Origin: Phaffia rhodozyma | Taxonomy: Eukaryota > Basidiomycota > Tremellomycetes > Cystofilobasidiales > Mrakiaceae | Length of the DNA: 64,000 bases | Reading direction: 5' to 3' | NCBI GenBank assembly: GCA_014706385.1 | Contig: JACGZH010000005.1 | Coordinates: 1,794,313-1,858,312 of the forward strand | Part shown: positions 34,216-41,529 of the stretch, piece by piece | How the letters are laid out: each line of letters begins with the position of its first letter | How positions within the stretch are numbered: the stretch's first letter is position 1 | Position numbers and translations under genes: made by a program | The notes under the pieces: generated by a model | Databases searched by the model: none | The model's input: the letters and a program-made list of their open reading frames with translations, nothing else | Told to the model about the DNA's origin: nothing

Positions 34216-34663
34216 TTTTTGTTCGGCCCGTCTGGGCGGGTGGCGTGGTCGGTGTAGGGTTACTTGCTGTGTCAGTTGCTGTGTTACTTGCTGTGCTACT
34301 CATAGGATTACCCGCCACATAGCGTCCGCTGTTACCCTATGCTGTGTACTCTTTTTTTTTTTCTTTTTTCTTTTTCCTCTCCCGTTTTTTCTTTGTCCTC
34401 TTTTTTCCTCTTTTTTCCCTTCTTTTTTCCCTTCTTTTCCCTCTTTTCCCTTTTTCTTCTTTTTTCTTCTTTTTTTTCTGTCAACGATAGATGCATCAAT
34501 ATAGAAAGAGAAAAAGACATATGGCAGAAAGACAACAGCATAACAATGGCAACACAGTAAAAACATAGCGAGAACACAACGAGAACACAACGAGAACACA
34601 ACCATGCAATGCAATGCACCAGCAACACAGTGTCAACACAACAGAAAGACCAAAACAAAAGAA
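34216..34663. other. Longest tRNA-free spacer of the unit
   Basis: Contains short ACTTGCTGTG-type repeats (about 34260-34300), then about 150 nt of almost pure pyrimidine (34340-34480), then an A-rich stretch with ACACAACGAGA repeats. Open frames across it are low complexity and not supported as genes. Equivalent spacers are 43899-44346, 53603-54050 and 63286-63732; the pyrimidine tract varies in length in the last. Confidence 0.6.
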
Positions 34664-34819
34664 GGCAAAGATCCTCGTAGTCAGACGCCTTACCGCTGGG
34701 CCACTCGGCCAGAGCGAATGGGTGGTGGGACCACTAGACCAAGACGGGGTTCGAACCCGCGATTTCCTGATGCATACAAGCTGGCAGCCGGCCATGACGA
34801 CCGTTCCACCATCTTTGCC
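34664..34819 (-). tRNA. tRNA-Arg-ACG: Circularly permuted tRNA-Arg(ACG) gene
   Basis: On the minus strand the 3' half comes first (34771 down to 34736: A38, TCAGG, AAATC, T-arm GCGGG-TTCGAAC-CCCGT, acceptor strand CTTGGTC, discriminator T). A 25-nt linker (34735-34711) follows, then the 5' half (34710 down to 34675: acceptor strand GGCCGAG, TG, D-arm GCCCAGCGGTAAGGC, G, TCTGA, loop start CTACGA). Rejoined, acceptor pairs 7/7 (two G-T), anticodon stem TCTGA/TCAGG 5/5 (one T-G), anticodon ACG. The outer leader GGCAAAGAT (34819-34811) is perfectly complementary to the trailer ATCTTTGCC (34672-34664). There is no T-arm downstream of the 5' half, so it is not a conventional gene. T73 agrees with the other Arg genes of the unit. 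Maturation would need end-joining by the splicing machinery and cutting of the linker. Alternative: two unrelated tRNA fragments. Confidence 0.83.
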
Positions 34820-35004
34820 TTTAGCTTTCGTCTGGTTGTGTGGATGTATGGCCAAGTGGATGTGTGGGCGTTGGCTCTGCTAGGGTTATCCGAGGCGGTG
34901 GGCGTCCGGCCGATCCGTCCGATCGCCCATCGGATATCGGACGTCGGACGTCGGACGTCGAGCCCCGGAGTACGGAGCCCGGCGGAGAAAAGGCCGTGTC
35001 GATC

Positions 35005-35088
35005 GGTCGCCTGGTCTAGTGGTATGACGCTTGCTTCACATCTCACCCGGTGCGCAATAGGTCGCCAGTTCGATCCTGGCGGTGACCA
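35005..35088 (+). tRNA. tRNA-Val-CAC: tRNA-Val(CAC), intron-containing
   Basis: Acceptor GGTCGCC/GGTGACC, D-arm GTCTAGTGGTATGAC, anticodon stem CTTGC/GCAAT with the outer pair unpaired, loop TTCACA then an intron of about 12 nt, T-arm GCCAG-TTCGATC-CTGGC, discriminator A. Confidence 0.92.
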
Positions 35089-35312
35089 TGACGTCTTTTT
35101 GCCCTCAGCACACGGCCACGATGGACAGACCGAGAGAAGCCATCGCAAGATAAGATGCATGATAAGATACACAGCCAGCCGACAGAGATGGCAGATAAGA
35201 TCGACAGACACGATCGATCGGCAAGAAAGAAAGAAAGAAGATAAGATGGCGATAAAGACAAAAGACAAAAGACAAAAGATACAAGATAAAAGCCAGGTCG
35301 GCAAAAAGACAA

Positions 35313-35412
35313 GGCGCGATCCCGGGATTGAACCGAGGACCTCCGTCAGACACGTGTTTCATGCGAGCCAGCAAAGCCCGAAGACGGCGTGATACCACTA
35401 CACCAATCCCGC
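35313..35412 (-). tRNA. tRNA-Pro-CGG: tRNA-Pro(CGG), intron-containing
   Basis: Acceptor GCGGGAT/ATCGCGC with one G-G mismatch, anticodon stem CCGTC/GACGG, loop TTCGGG then an intron of about 28 nt, T-arm CTCGG-TTCAATC-CCGGG, discriminator C. The mismatch is in all three full units. Confidence 0.94.
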
Positions 35413-35490
35413 CAGTGATCGCACAGGCCTGGCCGGTCAGTTTGTCGGTCTCCAGCCGGCCGTCCGTCCGTCCGTCCGGGAGGCAAAAGA

Positions 35491-35588
35491 TACTCCATAT
35501 GAGGTTCGAACTCATGATCCTTGTTAAGCACTAGAGGCACGGACGGCAACCTATAAGAACAATGCGATAACCACTTCGCCAATGGAGT
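35491..35588 (-). tRNA. tRNA-Ile-TAT: tRNA-Ile(TAT), intron-containing
   Basis: Acceptor ACTCCAT/ATGGAGT, D-arm GCGAAGTGGTTATCGC, anticodon stem TTGTT/AACAA, loop CTTATA then an intron of about 25 nt, T-arm ATGAG-TTCGAAC-CTCAT, discriminator A. Ile(TAT) carries an intron in most eukaryotes. Confidence 0.96.
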
Positions 35589-35771
35589 AAAGGTAAGCGT
35601 CGGTGGAAAAAGACGAGACATGACAAGACAGGACGAGACAGGACGAGACAGGACGAGACAGGACGAGAGAAGGCCGCACCGGACGGCACACGCCAGACCG
35701 GGCCGAGTCCGACAGAAGACGGCACAGGCGGCAGGAGGGAGGACGGGAAAAAGAGGGCGAAAAAAAAGGAA

Positions 35772-35854
35772 AGGTCCTACTCAGATTCGAACTGGGGATT
35801 CGAGAAGGTGAGTCAATCAGAATCTCGCGTGATAACCAACTTCACCATAGAACC
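35772..35854 (-). tRNA. tRNA-Gln-CTG: tRNA-Gln(CTG), intron-containing
   Basis: Acceptor GGTTCTA/TAGGACC, D-arm GTGAAGTTGGTTATCAC, anticodon stem CGAGA/TCTCG, loop TTCTGA then an intron of about 10 nt, T-arm CCCAG-TTCGAAT-CTGAG with one C-A mismatch, discriminator T. Confidence 0.95.
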
Positions 35855-36064
35855 GGTCGTTGTCGGCCTATTGCCCTCGCGAGTCTCGTTCTGGCGGTGT
35901 GTCCGCTGGCAAGGGTCCGTCGGCGCGTGTCCGCTGGCAGGTGTGCTTACATCGCTGGCCGACCTGTCCGCCCGCCGCACGTGGCCCGGCCGGCATGACA
36001 CGCACGGCCGACCCGATACACACGGCCGACCCGATACACACAGCGGACATCGGAGCAAAAAGCA

Positions 36065-36137
36065 AGCCCAAACGCGGATTTGAACCACGGACCTCACCGT
36101 TACGAGCGGCGCACTATAACCACTTAGCTATTCGGGC
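36065..36137 (-). tRNA. tRNA-Thr-CGT: tRNA-Thr(CGT)
   Basis: Acceptor GCCCGAA/TTTGGGC, anticodon stem CGCCG/CGGTG with loop CTCGTAA, T-arm CGTGG-TTCAAAT-CCGCG, discriminator T. No intron. Confidence 0.95.
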
Positions 36138-36288
36138 CTGGTGCCCGTCGCCCGGTCGTGTTGTCTCTAAGGGTGTTGGTGTGTCGATGTGTTGGTGTAC
36201 CGGTGTGGTCAGGACCCGGCCCACACCGTCCGCTCGGCCAGACGTAGCCCATCGAGGTCGACCGCCGGGGCGGCTGGGCAGTCAACGT

Positions 36289-36375
36289 GCCTGGGTAGTT
36301 TAGTGGTAAAACGTAGGTCTCATACCGTCACCCGAGTGTGATCCTCAGCCGCGAGTTCGATTCTCGCTCTGGGCA
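36289..36375 (+). tRNA. tRNA-Met-CAT: tRNA-Met(CAT), elongator-like, intron-containing
   Basis: Acceptor GCCTGGG/TCTGGGC, D-arm GTTTAGTGGTAAAAC, loop CTCATA then an insert of about 15 nt, T-arm GCGAG-TTCGATT-CTCGC, discriminator A. The anticodon stem TAGGT pairs only about three of five positions with ATCCT. The elongator role is inferred because the initiator is the 37474 gene. Confidence 0.75.
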
Positions 36376-36608
36376 ACTCTTTTTTTTCCTCTTTTGCTGT
36401 GTTTCCCATCCTTCCTGATGGTTGGTGGGCGGCCGGGCTGGGCCAGGCGGAGGTGCGGTCGGATCCGGCCGTCAGATGGGCTGAGCATGACGGCAGTGGA
36501 AGTGGCGGTGGCGGTGGCGTCGGCAGTGCTGATGACGACGACGACTGCTGCTGCGCAGAGTCCGCTTGGACGAGAATCTATCCGGACAAACGGTGCTGGC
36601 ACCATACC

Positions 36609-36695
36609 CGCCGCTTAGCTCATCTGGAAGAGCGTTGGTTTGTAAAGGATACACTTGTTCACCGAAGGCACTCGGTTCGATCCCGAGAGCGGCGA
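36609..36695 (+). tRNA. tRNA-Tyr-GTA: tRNA-Tyr(GTA), intron-containing
   Basis: Acceptor CGCCGCT/AGCGGCG with the C1-G72 pair typical of eukaryotic Tyr, D-arm GCTCATCTGGAAGAGC, anticodon stem TTGGT/ACCGA, loop TTGTAA then an intron of about 14 nt, T-arm CTCGG-TTCGATC-CCGAG, discriminator A. Confidence 0.96.
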
Positions 36696-36917
36696 TCTTG
36701 TTTTTTTGCCTTTTGCTTTTTGTTCTTTTTTGTTCTTTTTTTTCTGCCTTGTGGCTGCTTCCTCTTTGACTGCTAGGGTTCCTGCCTTCGGTCCAGTCCG
36801 GTCGCTCTCACGCGGCATGCGCACTGTCTCGGCCAGACGGGCGATGCGACCGATGACGTTCTCCCAGCTGCTGCTGCCGATGTAGTGGTCACCGGGGCAG
36901 GGCAAGCGATCATATCT

Positions 36918-37016
36918 GGCCGATTGGTGTAGTGGCTATCACAGCAGTTTTCGGTACTCGTCCGCAAGGTCGTCTTCGCTCGCTGCTGGTCGTCGGTTCG
37001 ATCCCGACATCGGTCT
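36918..37016 (+). tRNA. tRNA-Arg-TCG: tRNA-Arg(TCG), intron-containing
   Basis: Acceptor GGCCGAT/ATCGGTC, D-arm GTGTAGTGGCTATCAC, A26, anticodon stem GCAGT/GCTGC, loop TTTCGG then an intron of about 26 nt, variable TGGTC, T-arm GTCGG-TTCGATC-CCGAC, discriminator T. A one-base register shift would read TTC (Glu), but then base 26 is lost; T73 also fits Arg. Confidence 0.87.
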
Positions 37017-37242
37017 AAATGTTCACTTTTTGTGTCCCCCTTTCTTTTTTGCCCTCTTTTTTGCCCTCCTTTTTGCCCTTCTTTTTCTCTGCACGCTCTC
37101 TCTGCACTCTGTTTCTATCGGCCGTTGTGTGGGTCACTGTCTGTCCGACCGGTCTGGCCTGTGTGCGCGTGTCCACCACGGTCGAGCCAGGTCGACACAG
37201 TTCCCTGTGGTGGGGCAGGCAGACGGGCGGGAAAACAAAAAA

Positions 37243-37316
37243 AGACCCATACCCGACTTGAACGGATGACCTCAAGATTTGGAATCTTGCGCTGCTACCA
37301 ACTGAGCTAATGGGTC
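37243..37316 (-). tRNA. tRNA-Trp-CCA: tRNA-Trp(CCA)
   Basis: Acceptor GACCCAT/ATGGGTC, anticodon stem CAAGA/TCTTG with loop TTCCAAA, T-arm ATCCG-TTCAAGT-CGGGT, discriminator T. No intron, although Trp genes of many fungi have one. The A-run just outside its 3' end is one base shorter in unit 2. Confidence 0.96.
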
Positions 37317-37473
37317 GCTTGCCCGGGGCCTCCGTGCCCAGAGGGTATGTCGAGCGCCCGGCTGGCTGGCCGTACAGACGGTGGCACCATGCGGCCGGCT
37401 TGCAGGCCTCCAGCACGGACGGCCGGACGGGGGCCAGGGAAAAAACCGAGGGAAAACGAGCAAAAAGACAATG

Positions 37474-37545
37474 TTGCCAAGGCCCGTCTCGATCAGGCGA
37501 CCTCCGGGTTATGAGCCCGGCGCGCTTCCACTGCGCTACTTGGCA
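37474..37545 (-). tRNA. tRNA-iMet-CAT: Initiator tRNA-Met(CAT)
   Basis: Initiator marks: T-loop ATCGAGA instead of TTCGANN, three G-C pairs at the foot of the anticodon stem (CCGGG/CCCGG) with loop CTCATAA, and D-arm GCGCAGTGGAAGCGC. Acceptor TGCCAAG/CTTGGCA gives T1-A72 where most eukaryotic initiators have A1-T72. Discriminator A. No intron. Confidence 0.95.
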
Positions 37546-37753
37546 TTGATGGGAGACCATGGCTGAGGAGTGTGTATGTGGTGTCGGCCGCAGGTCACGT
37601 GCCGGTGTCGATGTCAGTGTCGACGTCAGTGTCGATGCCAGTGCCAGCACCAGTGTCATTACCAATGCCAGTGTCAATGCCAGTCACACCATCGACTGGT
37701 GCGACCGACGGTACACCTGGCCATGGTCTGCCGGGTGGGCCTGACAGTCATCG

Positions 37754-37827
37754 GATCGATTAGCTCAGTTGGTTAGAGCGTGGTGCTAATAACGCCAAGG
37801 TCGCGGGTTCGACCCCCTCATTGATCA
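37754..37827 (+). tRNA. tRNA-Ile-AAT: tRNA-Ile(AAT)
   Basis: Acceptor GATCGAT/ATTGATC, D-arm GCTCAGTTGGTTAGAGC, anticodon stem TGGTG/CGCCA with loop CTAATAA, T-arm GCGGG-TTCGACC-CCCTC with one C-T mismatch, discriminator A. No intron. Confidence 0.95.
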
Positions 37828-38083
37828 CTTTTTCTTTCTTTTTCTAATTTTCGCCATCTTTTTTTGCCATCTTTTTTGCACCCCTCCTGTTCTCGACCGT
37901 TGCGGTCTGTGTGGCATTGTTGTCGACTGGCACGCTCCATGGTGAGCGATGCAGTGTTGTGACGGTGTGACGATGTGGTGGTGCGGTGGCGACGATGGGA
38001 ACGCAGATATACACCCGGCTGTGCTGGACAGTGTCCGACCAGACATGGGCCTATGGTGTCTGGGCTGGGCTGGGAGGCATCGT

Positions 38084-38170
38084 GCATGCTTGGTGTAGTG
38101 GTATCGCGCCATGTTAGGGTCTTTGCGCCTTGTCTCATGGAGGTCCTCAGTTCAATCCTGGGAGCGTGCC
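38084..38170 (+). tRNA. tRNA-Pro-AGG: tRNA-Pro(AGG), intron-containing
   Basis: Acceptor GCATGCT/AGCGTGC, D-arm GTGTAGTGGTATCGC, anticodon stem CCATG/CATGG, loop TTAGGG then an intron of about 15 nt, T-arm CTCAG-TTCAATC-CTGGG, discriminator C. Confidence 0.95.
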
Positions 38171-38379
38171 TTTTTTCCTTTTCCTTTCGTTCTTTGTTTC
38201 CTTTTCCCGAGCGCTTCCTGTCGCTCTTCGTTGTTTTCTGCCACTTTTCACTCACTTTTTGCCACTCTCCGCCACTTTCTCGGCAGCAGACAAGCGATGT
38301 GTGCACCCGGTGGAGACGTCTCTGACGCATGGACAAGCTGTCTGGACAAGGTGTCTGGACACGGATGACAGCCATCAAG

Positions 38380-38451
38380 TCCTCAATTGTCTAACGGCTA
38401 TGATAACCGCCTCTCACGCGGTAGGCCCGGGTTCGACTCCCGGTTGGGGAT
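38380..38451 (+). tRNA. tRNA-Glu-CTC: tRNA-Glu(CTC)
   Basis: Acceptor TCCTCAA/TTGGGGA, anticodon stem ACCGC/GCGGT with loop CTCTCAC, T-arm CCGGG-TTCGACT-CCCGG, discriminator T. No intron. Confidence 0.96.
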
Positions 38452-38689
38452 CTCTCTTTTGGTCTTTTCTTTTGCTCTCGTTTCTTTTTTTCTTTTTTTC
38501 TTTTTTTCCTTGTCCTTCTTTCCTTTCGTCTTTCTGTTTCGTCTTGTTTTTGTATGTCCGTTCTGACCACTGGTATCAGCGCTGGTGTGTGCCTGCGGGT
38601 ACTGTGTGGTTGAATGCACGGTATGGGGTGCATGCACCGGCCAGCTGTCCAGCCACCTGGCGAGCGGACGAGGTTGACATCCAACCGAC

Positions 38690-38761
38690 TCTTGGATGGT
38701 CTAACGGTTATGATTTCCGCCTGTCACGCGGGAGACCGGGGTTCGACTCCCCGTCCGGGAG
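38690..38761 (+). tRNA. tRNA-Asp-GTC: tRNA-Asp(GTC)
   Basis: Acceptor TCTTGGA/TCCGGGA, D-arm GTCTAACGGTTATGAT, anticodon stem TCCGC/GCGGG with loop CTGTCAC, T-arm CGGGG-TTCGACT-CCCCG, discriminator G. No intron. Confidence 0.96.
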
Positions 38762-39148
38762 CACTTTTTGCCTTTTGCTCCTCTCTTTTGTACTTGCATT
38801 TGTACTTGCATTTGTACTTGCATTTGCATTTGCATTTGCATTTGCATCTGTTCTTTCCATTCTCTTTTGCTGTACAGCTGTATGGTTGTCTTGCTTTGTT
38901 GTGTTTGTCCGTCGACGGCCATCGATCGTTATCTTTTTTTCTTTGGTCTGTATGTCTCCTTCTTTTTCTCTTTCTTTTTCTTTTGCTCTCTTTGACGGCG
39001 CATGTTTGGCAGCACACGCTCCGAAAGACGCACCGAGCACAGCACAGCACAGCACAGCACGCCGACACGTGTGCGCTGGGCAGACCAACTGGCTGGATGG
39101 CTGTTGAGCACAGGCTATGGGCAGTCGATCGGCAGACCGAGACCATAC
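38762..39148. other. Spacer with GCATTT and AGCAC repeats
   Basis: No gene. It holds a GTACTTGCATTT / GCATTT microsatellite (about 38800-38850), a CT-rich tract and an AGCAC repeat (about 39038-39060). The open frames seen through it encode repetitive peptides only. Equivalents lie at 48450-48836 and 58149-58535. Confidence 0.55.
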
Positions 39149-39231
39149 GCTGTCTTAATCAAGTGGTCTACGATGAGAGATTAGAAATCTCTTCCTCTTT
39201 GAGGGCGCAGGTTCGAATCCTGCAGACAGCT
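39149..39231 (+). tRNA. tRNA-Ser-AGA: tRNA-Ser(AGA)
   Basis: Acceptor GCTGTCT/AGACAGC, anticodon stem AGAGA/TCTCT with loop TTAGAAA, long variable arm TCCTCTTTGAGGGC, T-arm GCAGG-TTCGAAT-CCTGC. Discriminator T, unlike the G of the Ser(CGA) gene. No intron. Confidence 0.94.
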
Positions 39232-39449
39232 TTCTTTTGCACCCTGTACTTTGCCACCGTGGCCTTTGCTCTTTTTGCTTTTTTTTTTCTTCTTCTTCTC
39301 TTCTGTGCCTTTGCCTATGTGTGTCTATGGTTGTCGTTCATGTATGCATAGTACGCACACACCGGGCAGCCAGCCCCCAAAAAAAAAGACGGCCACACCA
39401 TCGAAGCCATCCTCACTGACACACAGAGCGAGGACCGGAAAAAAAGGGA

Positions 39450-39535
39450 TGCCGTCAGCCTGAATCGAACAGGCGACCTTATGATTGCGGACAGATGTCT
39501 TCAGTCATACGCTCCACCAATTGAGCTATGACGGC
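39450..39535 (-). tRNA. tRNA-Phe-GAA: tRNA-Phe(GAA), intron-containing
   Basis: Acceptor GCCGTCA/TGACGGC, D-arm GCTCAATTGGTGGAGC, anticodon stem TATGA/TCATA, loop CTGAAG then an intron of about 13 nt, T-arm GCCTG-TTCGATT-CAGGC, discriminator A. Confidence 0.96.
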
Positions 39536-39730
39536 CGGTGACAGTCAGCGCCGTCCATCAGGCCATGGCCCGTCTGGGTGGCTGTCGGGCCGTCGGACCA
39601 CTCAGCTGGCACTCACTCGGTCGGTCTCAGCCGGGTCGGTGTGTGTGCTGACGCGGCAGGCAAAACATGCTGGGCACTGACCGTCAGCGTGTGCTCTCTG
39701 AGTGCTCGGACACAGCAGGCGACCATCCCA

Positions 39731-39803
39731 TGCCCTGTAGCTCAGTTGGTAGAGCGTGGAGCTGTTAACTCCAAGGTCTACGGTTCGAGCCCGTACGGGG
39801 CAG
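39731..39803 (+). tRNA. tRNA-Asn-GTT: tRNA-Asn(GTT)
   Basis: Acceptor TGCCCTG/CGGGGCA, anticodon stem TGGAG/CTCCA with loop CTGTTAA, T-arm TACGG-TTCGAGC-CCGTA, discriminator G. No intron. Directly followed by the TTTTTGTCGTC minisatellite. Confidence 0.96.
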
Positions 39804-39868
39804 TCTTTTTGTCGTCTTTTTGTCGTCTTTTTGTCGTCTTTTTGTCGTCTTTTTGTCGTCTTTTTGTC
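39804..39868 (+). repeat. 11-bp minisatellite (TTTTTGTCGTC)n
   Basis: About 5.7 copies here and in unit 3 (59191-59255), one copy more in unit 2 (49492-49567). Its first T-runs probably also serve as the terminator of tRNA-Asn. Confidence 0.9.
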
Positions 39869-40010
39869 TCCTCATTTTTTTTCCCTCTCCCTTTCCTGTG
39901 CAGTACTTCCCCTCTCGTCTTCTGCCGTCCATGAGGTGTGCGTGTTCTTGGTATGTTCTTGCGATGGACATCATCCATCTTCCACCAGCATGCTCGGCCG
40001 GCAAGAAAAA

Positions 40011-40083
40011 AGGAGTCACCCGGGATTGAACCAGGGACCTGCTGGGTTGCAACCAGCCGCAACTACCGCTGTGCTATAACTCC
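40011..40083 (-). tRNA. tRNA-Cys-GCA: tRNA-Cys(GCA)
   Basis: Acceptor GGAGTTA/TGACTCC, D-arm GCACAGCGGTAGTTGC, anticodon stem GCTGG/CCAGC with loop TTGCAAC, T-arm CCTGG-TTCAATC-CCGGG, discriminator T. No intron. Confidence 0.96.
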
Positions 40084-40377
40084 GTATGAGGCTGCCGCGC
40101 CATCGGACAGATCATCCACAGGCACGCTTGCACACATGCACACAGCACAGTGGCAGCCGCTTTGTCGTCCTGCGATCGAGTAGTGGCAGCTGTGGACGCA
40201 ACATCGCCCGGTGCGACCAGGCCGGCGTCACAGATGCTGCATCTGCACAGAGAAAACAAAAGGAACAAAGGAGCAGAAAAAAGAACAGGAAAAAAGAACA
40301 AGAAAAAAGAGCAAGAAAAAAGAGCAAGAAAAAAGAGCAAGAAAAAAGAGCAAAAAGAACAAAAAGAACAAAAAGAG

Positions 40378-40449
40378 TAGTCGCACCCAGAGTCGAACTG
40401 GGGTCGTGAGTGTGTTAGACTCAAGTGATAACCGTTACACCATGCAACT
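40378..40449 (-). tRNA. tRNA-Val-AAC: tRNA-Val(AAC)
   Basis: Acceptor AGTTGCA/TGCGACT, D-arm GTGTAACGGTTATCAC, anticodon stem TGAGT/ACTCA with loop CTAACAC, T-arm CCCAG-TTCGACT-CTGGG, discriminator A. No intron. Its 3' flank is a (GAAAAAAGAGCAA)-type purine repeat. Confidence 0.96.
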
Positions 40450-40640
40450 CTGATGACTGCCGCTGTCTGCCCAGTATCCTACTCATCGACCAGGCACCGC
40501 TCGCTCCGCCGTCTGCCCGCCCGCCGCTGTGTGTCCATCGGTCGGCCGGCCCATCAGCCCGATCGTGCGACACCGGGACCATGCCTGCCGACAAGCTGGC
40601 CCTCAGACGAGGCAGCCCGGGGAGAAAACAAAAAGGATCG

Positions 40641-40713
40641 TTCCCCATCCGGGAGTCGAACCCGGGTCCTCAGCGTGAAAAGCTGATATCGTAAACCGTT
40701 TGACCAATGAGGA
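40641..40713 (-). tRNA. tRNA-Glu-TTC: tRNA-Glu(TTC)
   Basis: Acceptor TCCTCAT/ATGGGGA, anticodon stem TCAGC/GCTGA with loop TTTTCAC, T-arm CCGGG-TTCGACT-CCCGG, discriminator A. No intron. Related in body to Glu(CTC) at 38380. Confidence 0.96.
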
Positions 40714-40853
40714 CTAGTACAAGCACGCCGAATCGGTCGACTCGTCTGCAGTCGTCTGCAGTCGTGCGCAGTCGTGTGCAGCCTGCTCCGTCGTGCGGTA
40801 GGCTGTGAGCGGGTGGCCGCCGGTCAGCATGCTTCCGACCGGACGGCAAAAAG

Positions 40854-40925
40854 TGGACCCAGCAGGGATTGAACCCGCGGCCTTTCGCATGCAAAGCGAA
40901 TGTGATACCACTACACCATAAGCCC
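40854..40925 (-). tRNA. tRNA-Ala-TGC: tRNA-Ala(TGC)
   Basis: Acceptor GGGCTTA/TGGGTCC, D-arm GTGTAGTGGTATCAC, anticodon stem TTCGC/GCGAA with loop TTTGCAT, T-arm GCGGG-TTCAATC-CCTGC, discriminator A. No intron. The third acceptor pair is G-T, whereas the Ala synthetase marker G3-T70 is also met in Ala(AGC) and Ala(CGC). Confidence 0.95.
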
Positions 40926-40965
40926 GTGTGGGATGGAGGCGTGGTGTGTCGGTCGGTGGGGCGAA

Positions 40966-41027
40966 GTGCGGTGCGGTGCGGTGAGGTGCGGTGCGGTGCG
41001 GTGAGGTGAGGTGCGGCGAGGTGAGGT
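40966..41027 (+). repeat. GCGGT/GAGGT minisatellite at unit junction
   Basis: Pentamer repeat directly before the start of units 2, 3 and 4 (40966-41027, 50665-50731, 60353-60414). The copy before unit 3 has one extra pentamer. It is absent before unit 1. Confidence 0.85.
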
Positions 41028-41099
41028 CTGGTATGATGCTATCAGAAACAGAGTCTTGGTTGCAAAACCACACGGAATCTCTCGGCAGGGGGCAAAAGA

Positions 41100-41181
41100 T
41101 GAACAGAGGGGGATTCGAACCCCCGCATCTTGCGATATCAGAACTTGAGTCTGACGCCTTAGACCGCTCGGCCATCTGTCC
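41100..41181 (-). tRNA. tRNA-Leu-CAA: tRNA-Leu(CAA), unit 2
   Basis: Unit 2 copy of the gene at 31417-31498; no change seen. Confidence 0.95.
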
Positions 41182-41268
41182 GGATGGGGTGCGTGAGGTG
41201 TGTGTGGGTGCGGGAGTGTGCGGGAGTGTGGGCGGGGTAGAGCGAGTGCACCCTGCCCGGGCACACAC

Positions 41269-41354
41269 GCCCCGTTGGCAGAATGGTAACGCGTCTCCTT
41301 CCTACTGTCTGGTGAGAGAGGTGAAGATTCTGGGTTCAATCCCCAGGCGGGGTT
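41269..41354 (+). tRNA. tRNA-Arg-CCT: tRNA-Arg(CCT), unit 2
   Basis: Unit 2 copy of 31586-31671, intron retained. Confidence 0.92.
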
Positions 41355-41529
41355 TCTCTTTTTTTGCGGCGGGCGTGGTTGGGGTGTGAGTGGGGTGTGG
41401 TTGGGGTGTGAGTGGGGTGTGAGTGAGAATGTGGGTGTACACGTGAGACGCTTGGTATGCTGGCGGGCTGTAGAGTGTGGACTGTATGCGCAGGGTATAG
41501 GACTGATGTATGTGGACCCTCCCATCAAG

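Larger units (their letters stand above)
31346..41028 (+). repeat. tRNA array unit 1 (9683 bp)
   Basis: First of four head-to-tail units; 34 tRNA genes, 21 plus and 13 minus. Spacers of about 80-450 nt are low-complexity pyrimidine, purine or CG-rich sequence, and each tRNA is followed by a T-run on its own strand. The first 75 nt carries three substitutions against the same place in units 2-4 (about 31376, 31395 and 31404), as expected of an array edge. The unit start chosen here (TGGTATGATG) is only a convenient phase. Confidence 0.97.

Noticed and set aside
34664..34819. Conventional tRNA starting at 34819 and ending at the 34736 acceptor strand
   Set aside because: The acceptor would pair 6/7, but no anticodon stem with T33 and a sensible anticodon can be formed, and it would leave a perfect 5' half unexplained next to it.
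36918..37016. Reading this gene as tRNA-Glu(TTC)
   Set aside because: It needs base 26 to be part of the anticodon stem and a 4-nt variable region. The standard register gives Arg(TCG), the discriminator T fits the other Arg genes, and a clear Glu(TTC) is at 40641.
38130..39107. Long open frames inside the array (for example 325 and 245 residues)
   Set aside because: They run through tRNA genes and poly-pyrimidine or hexamer repeats, give low-complexity peptides, overlap equal frames on the other strand and lack any domain. High unit identity keeps them open in all copies.
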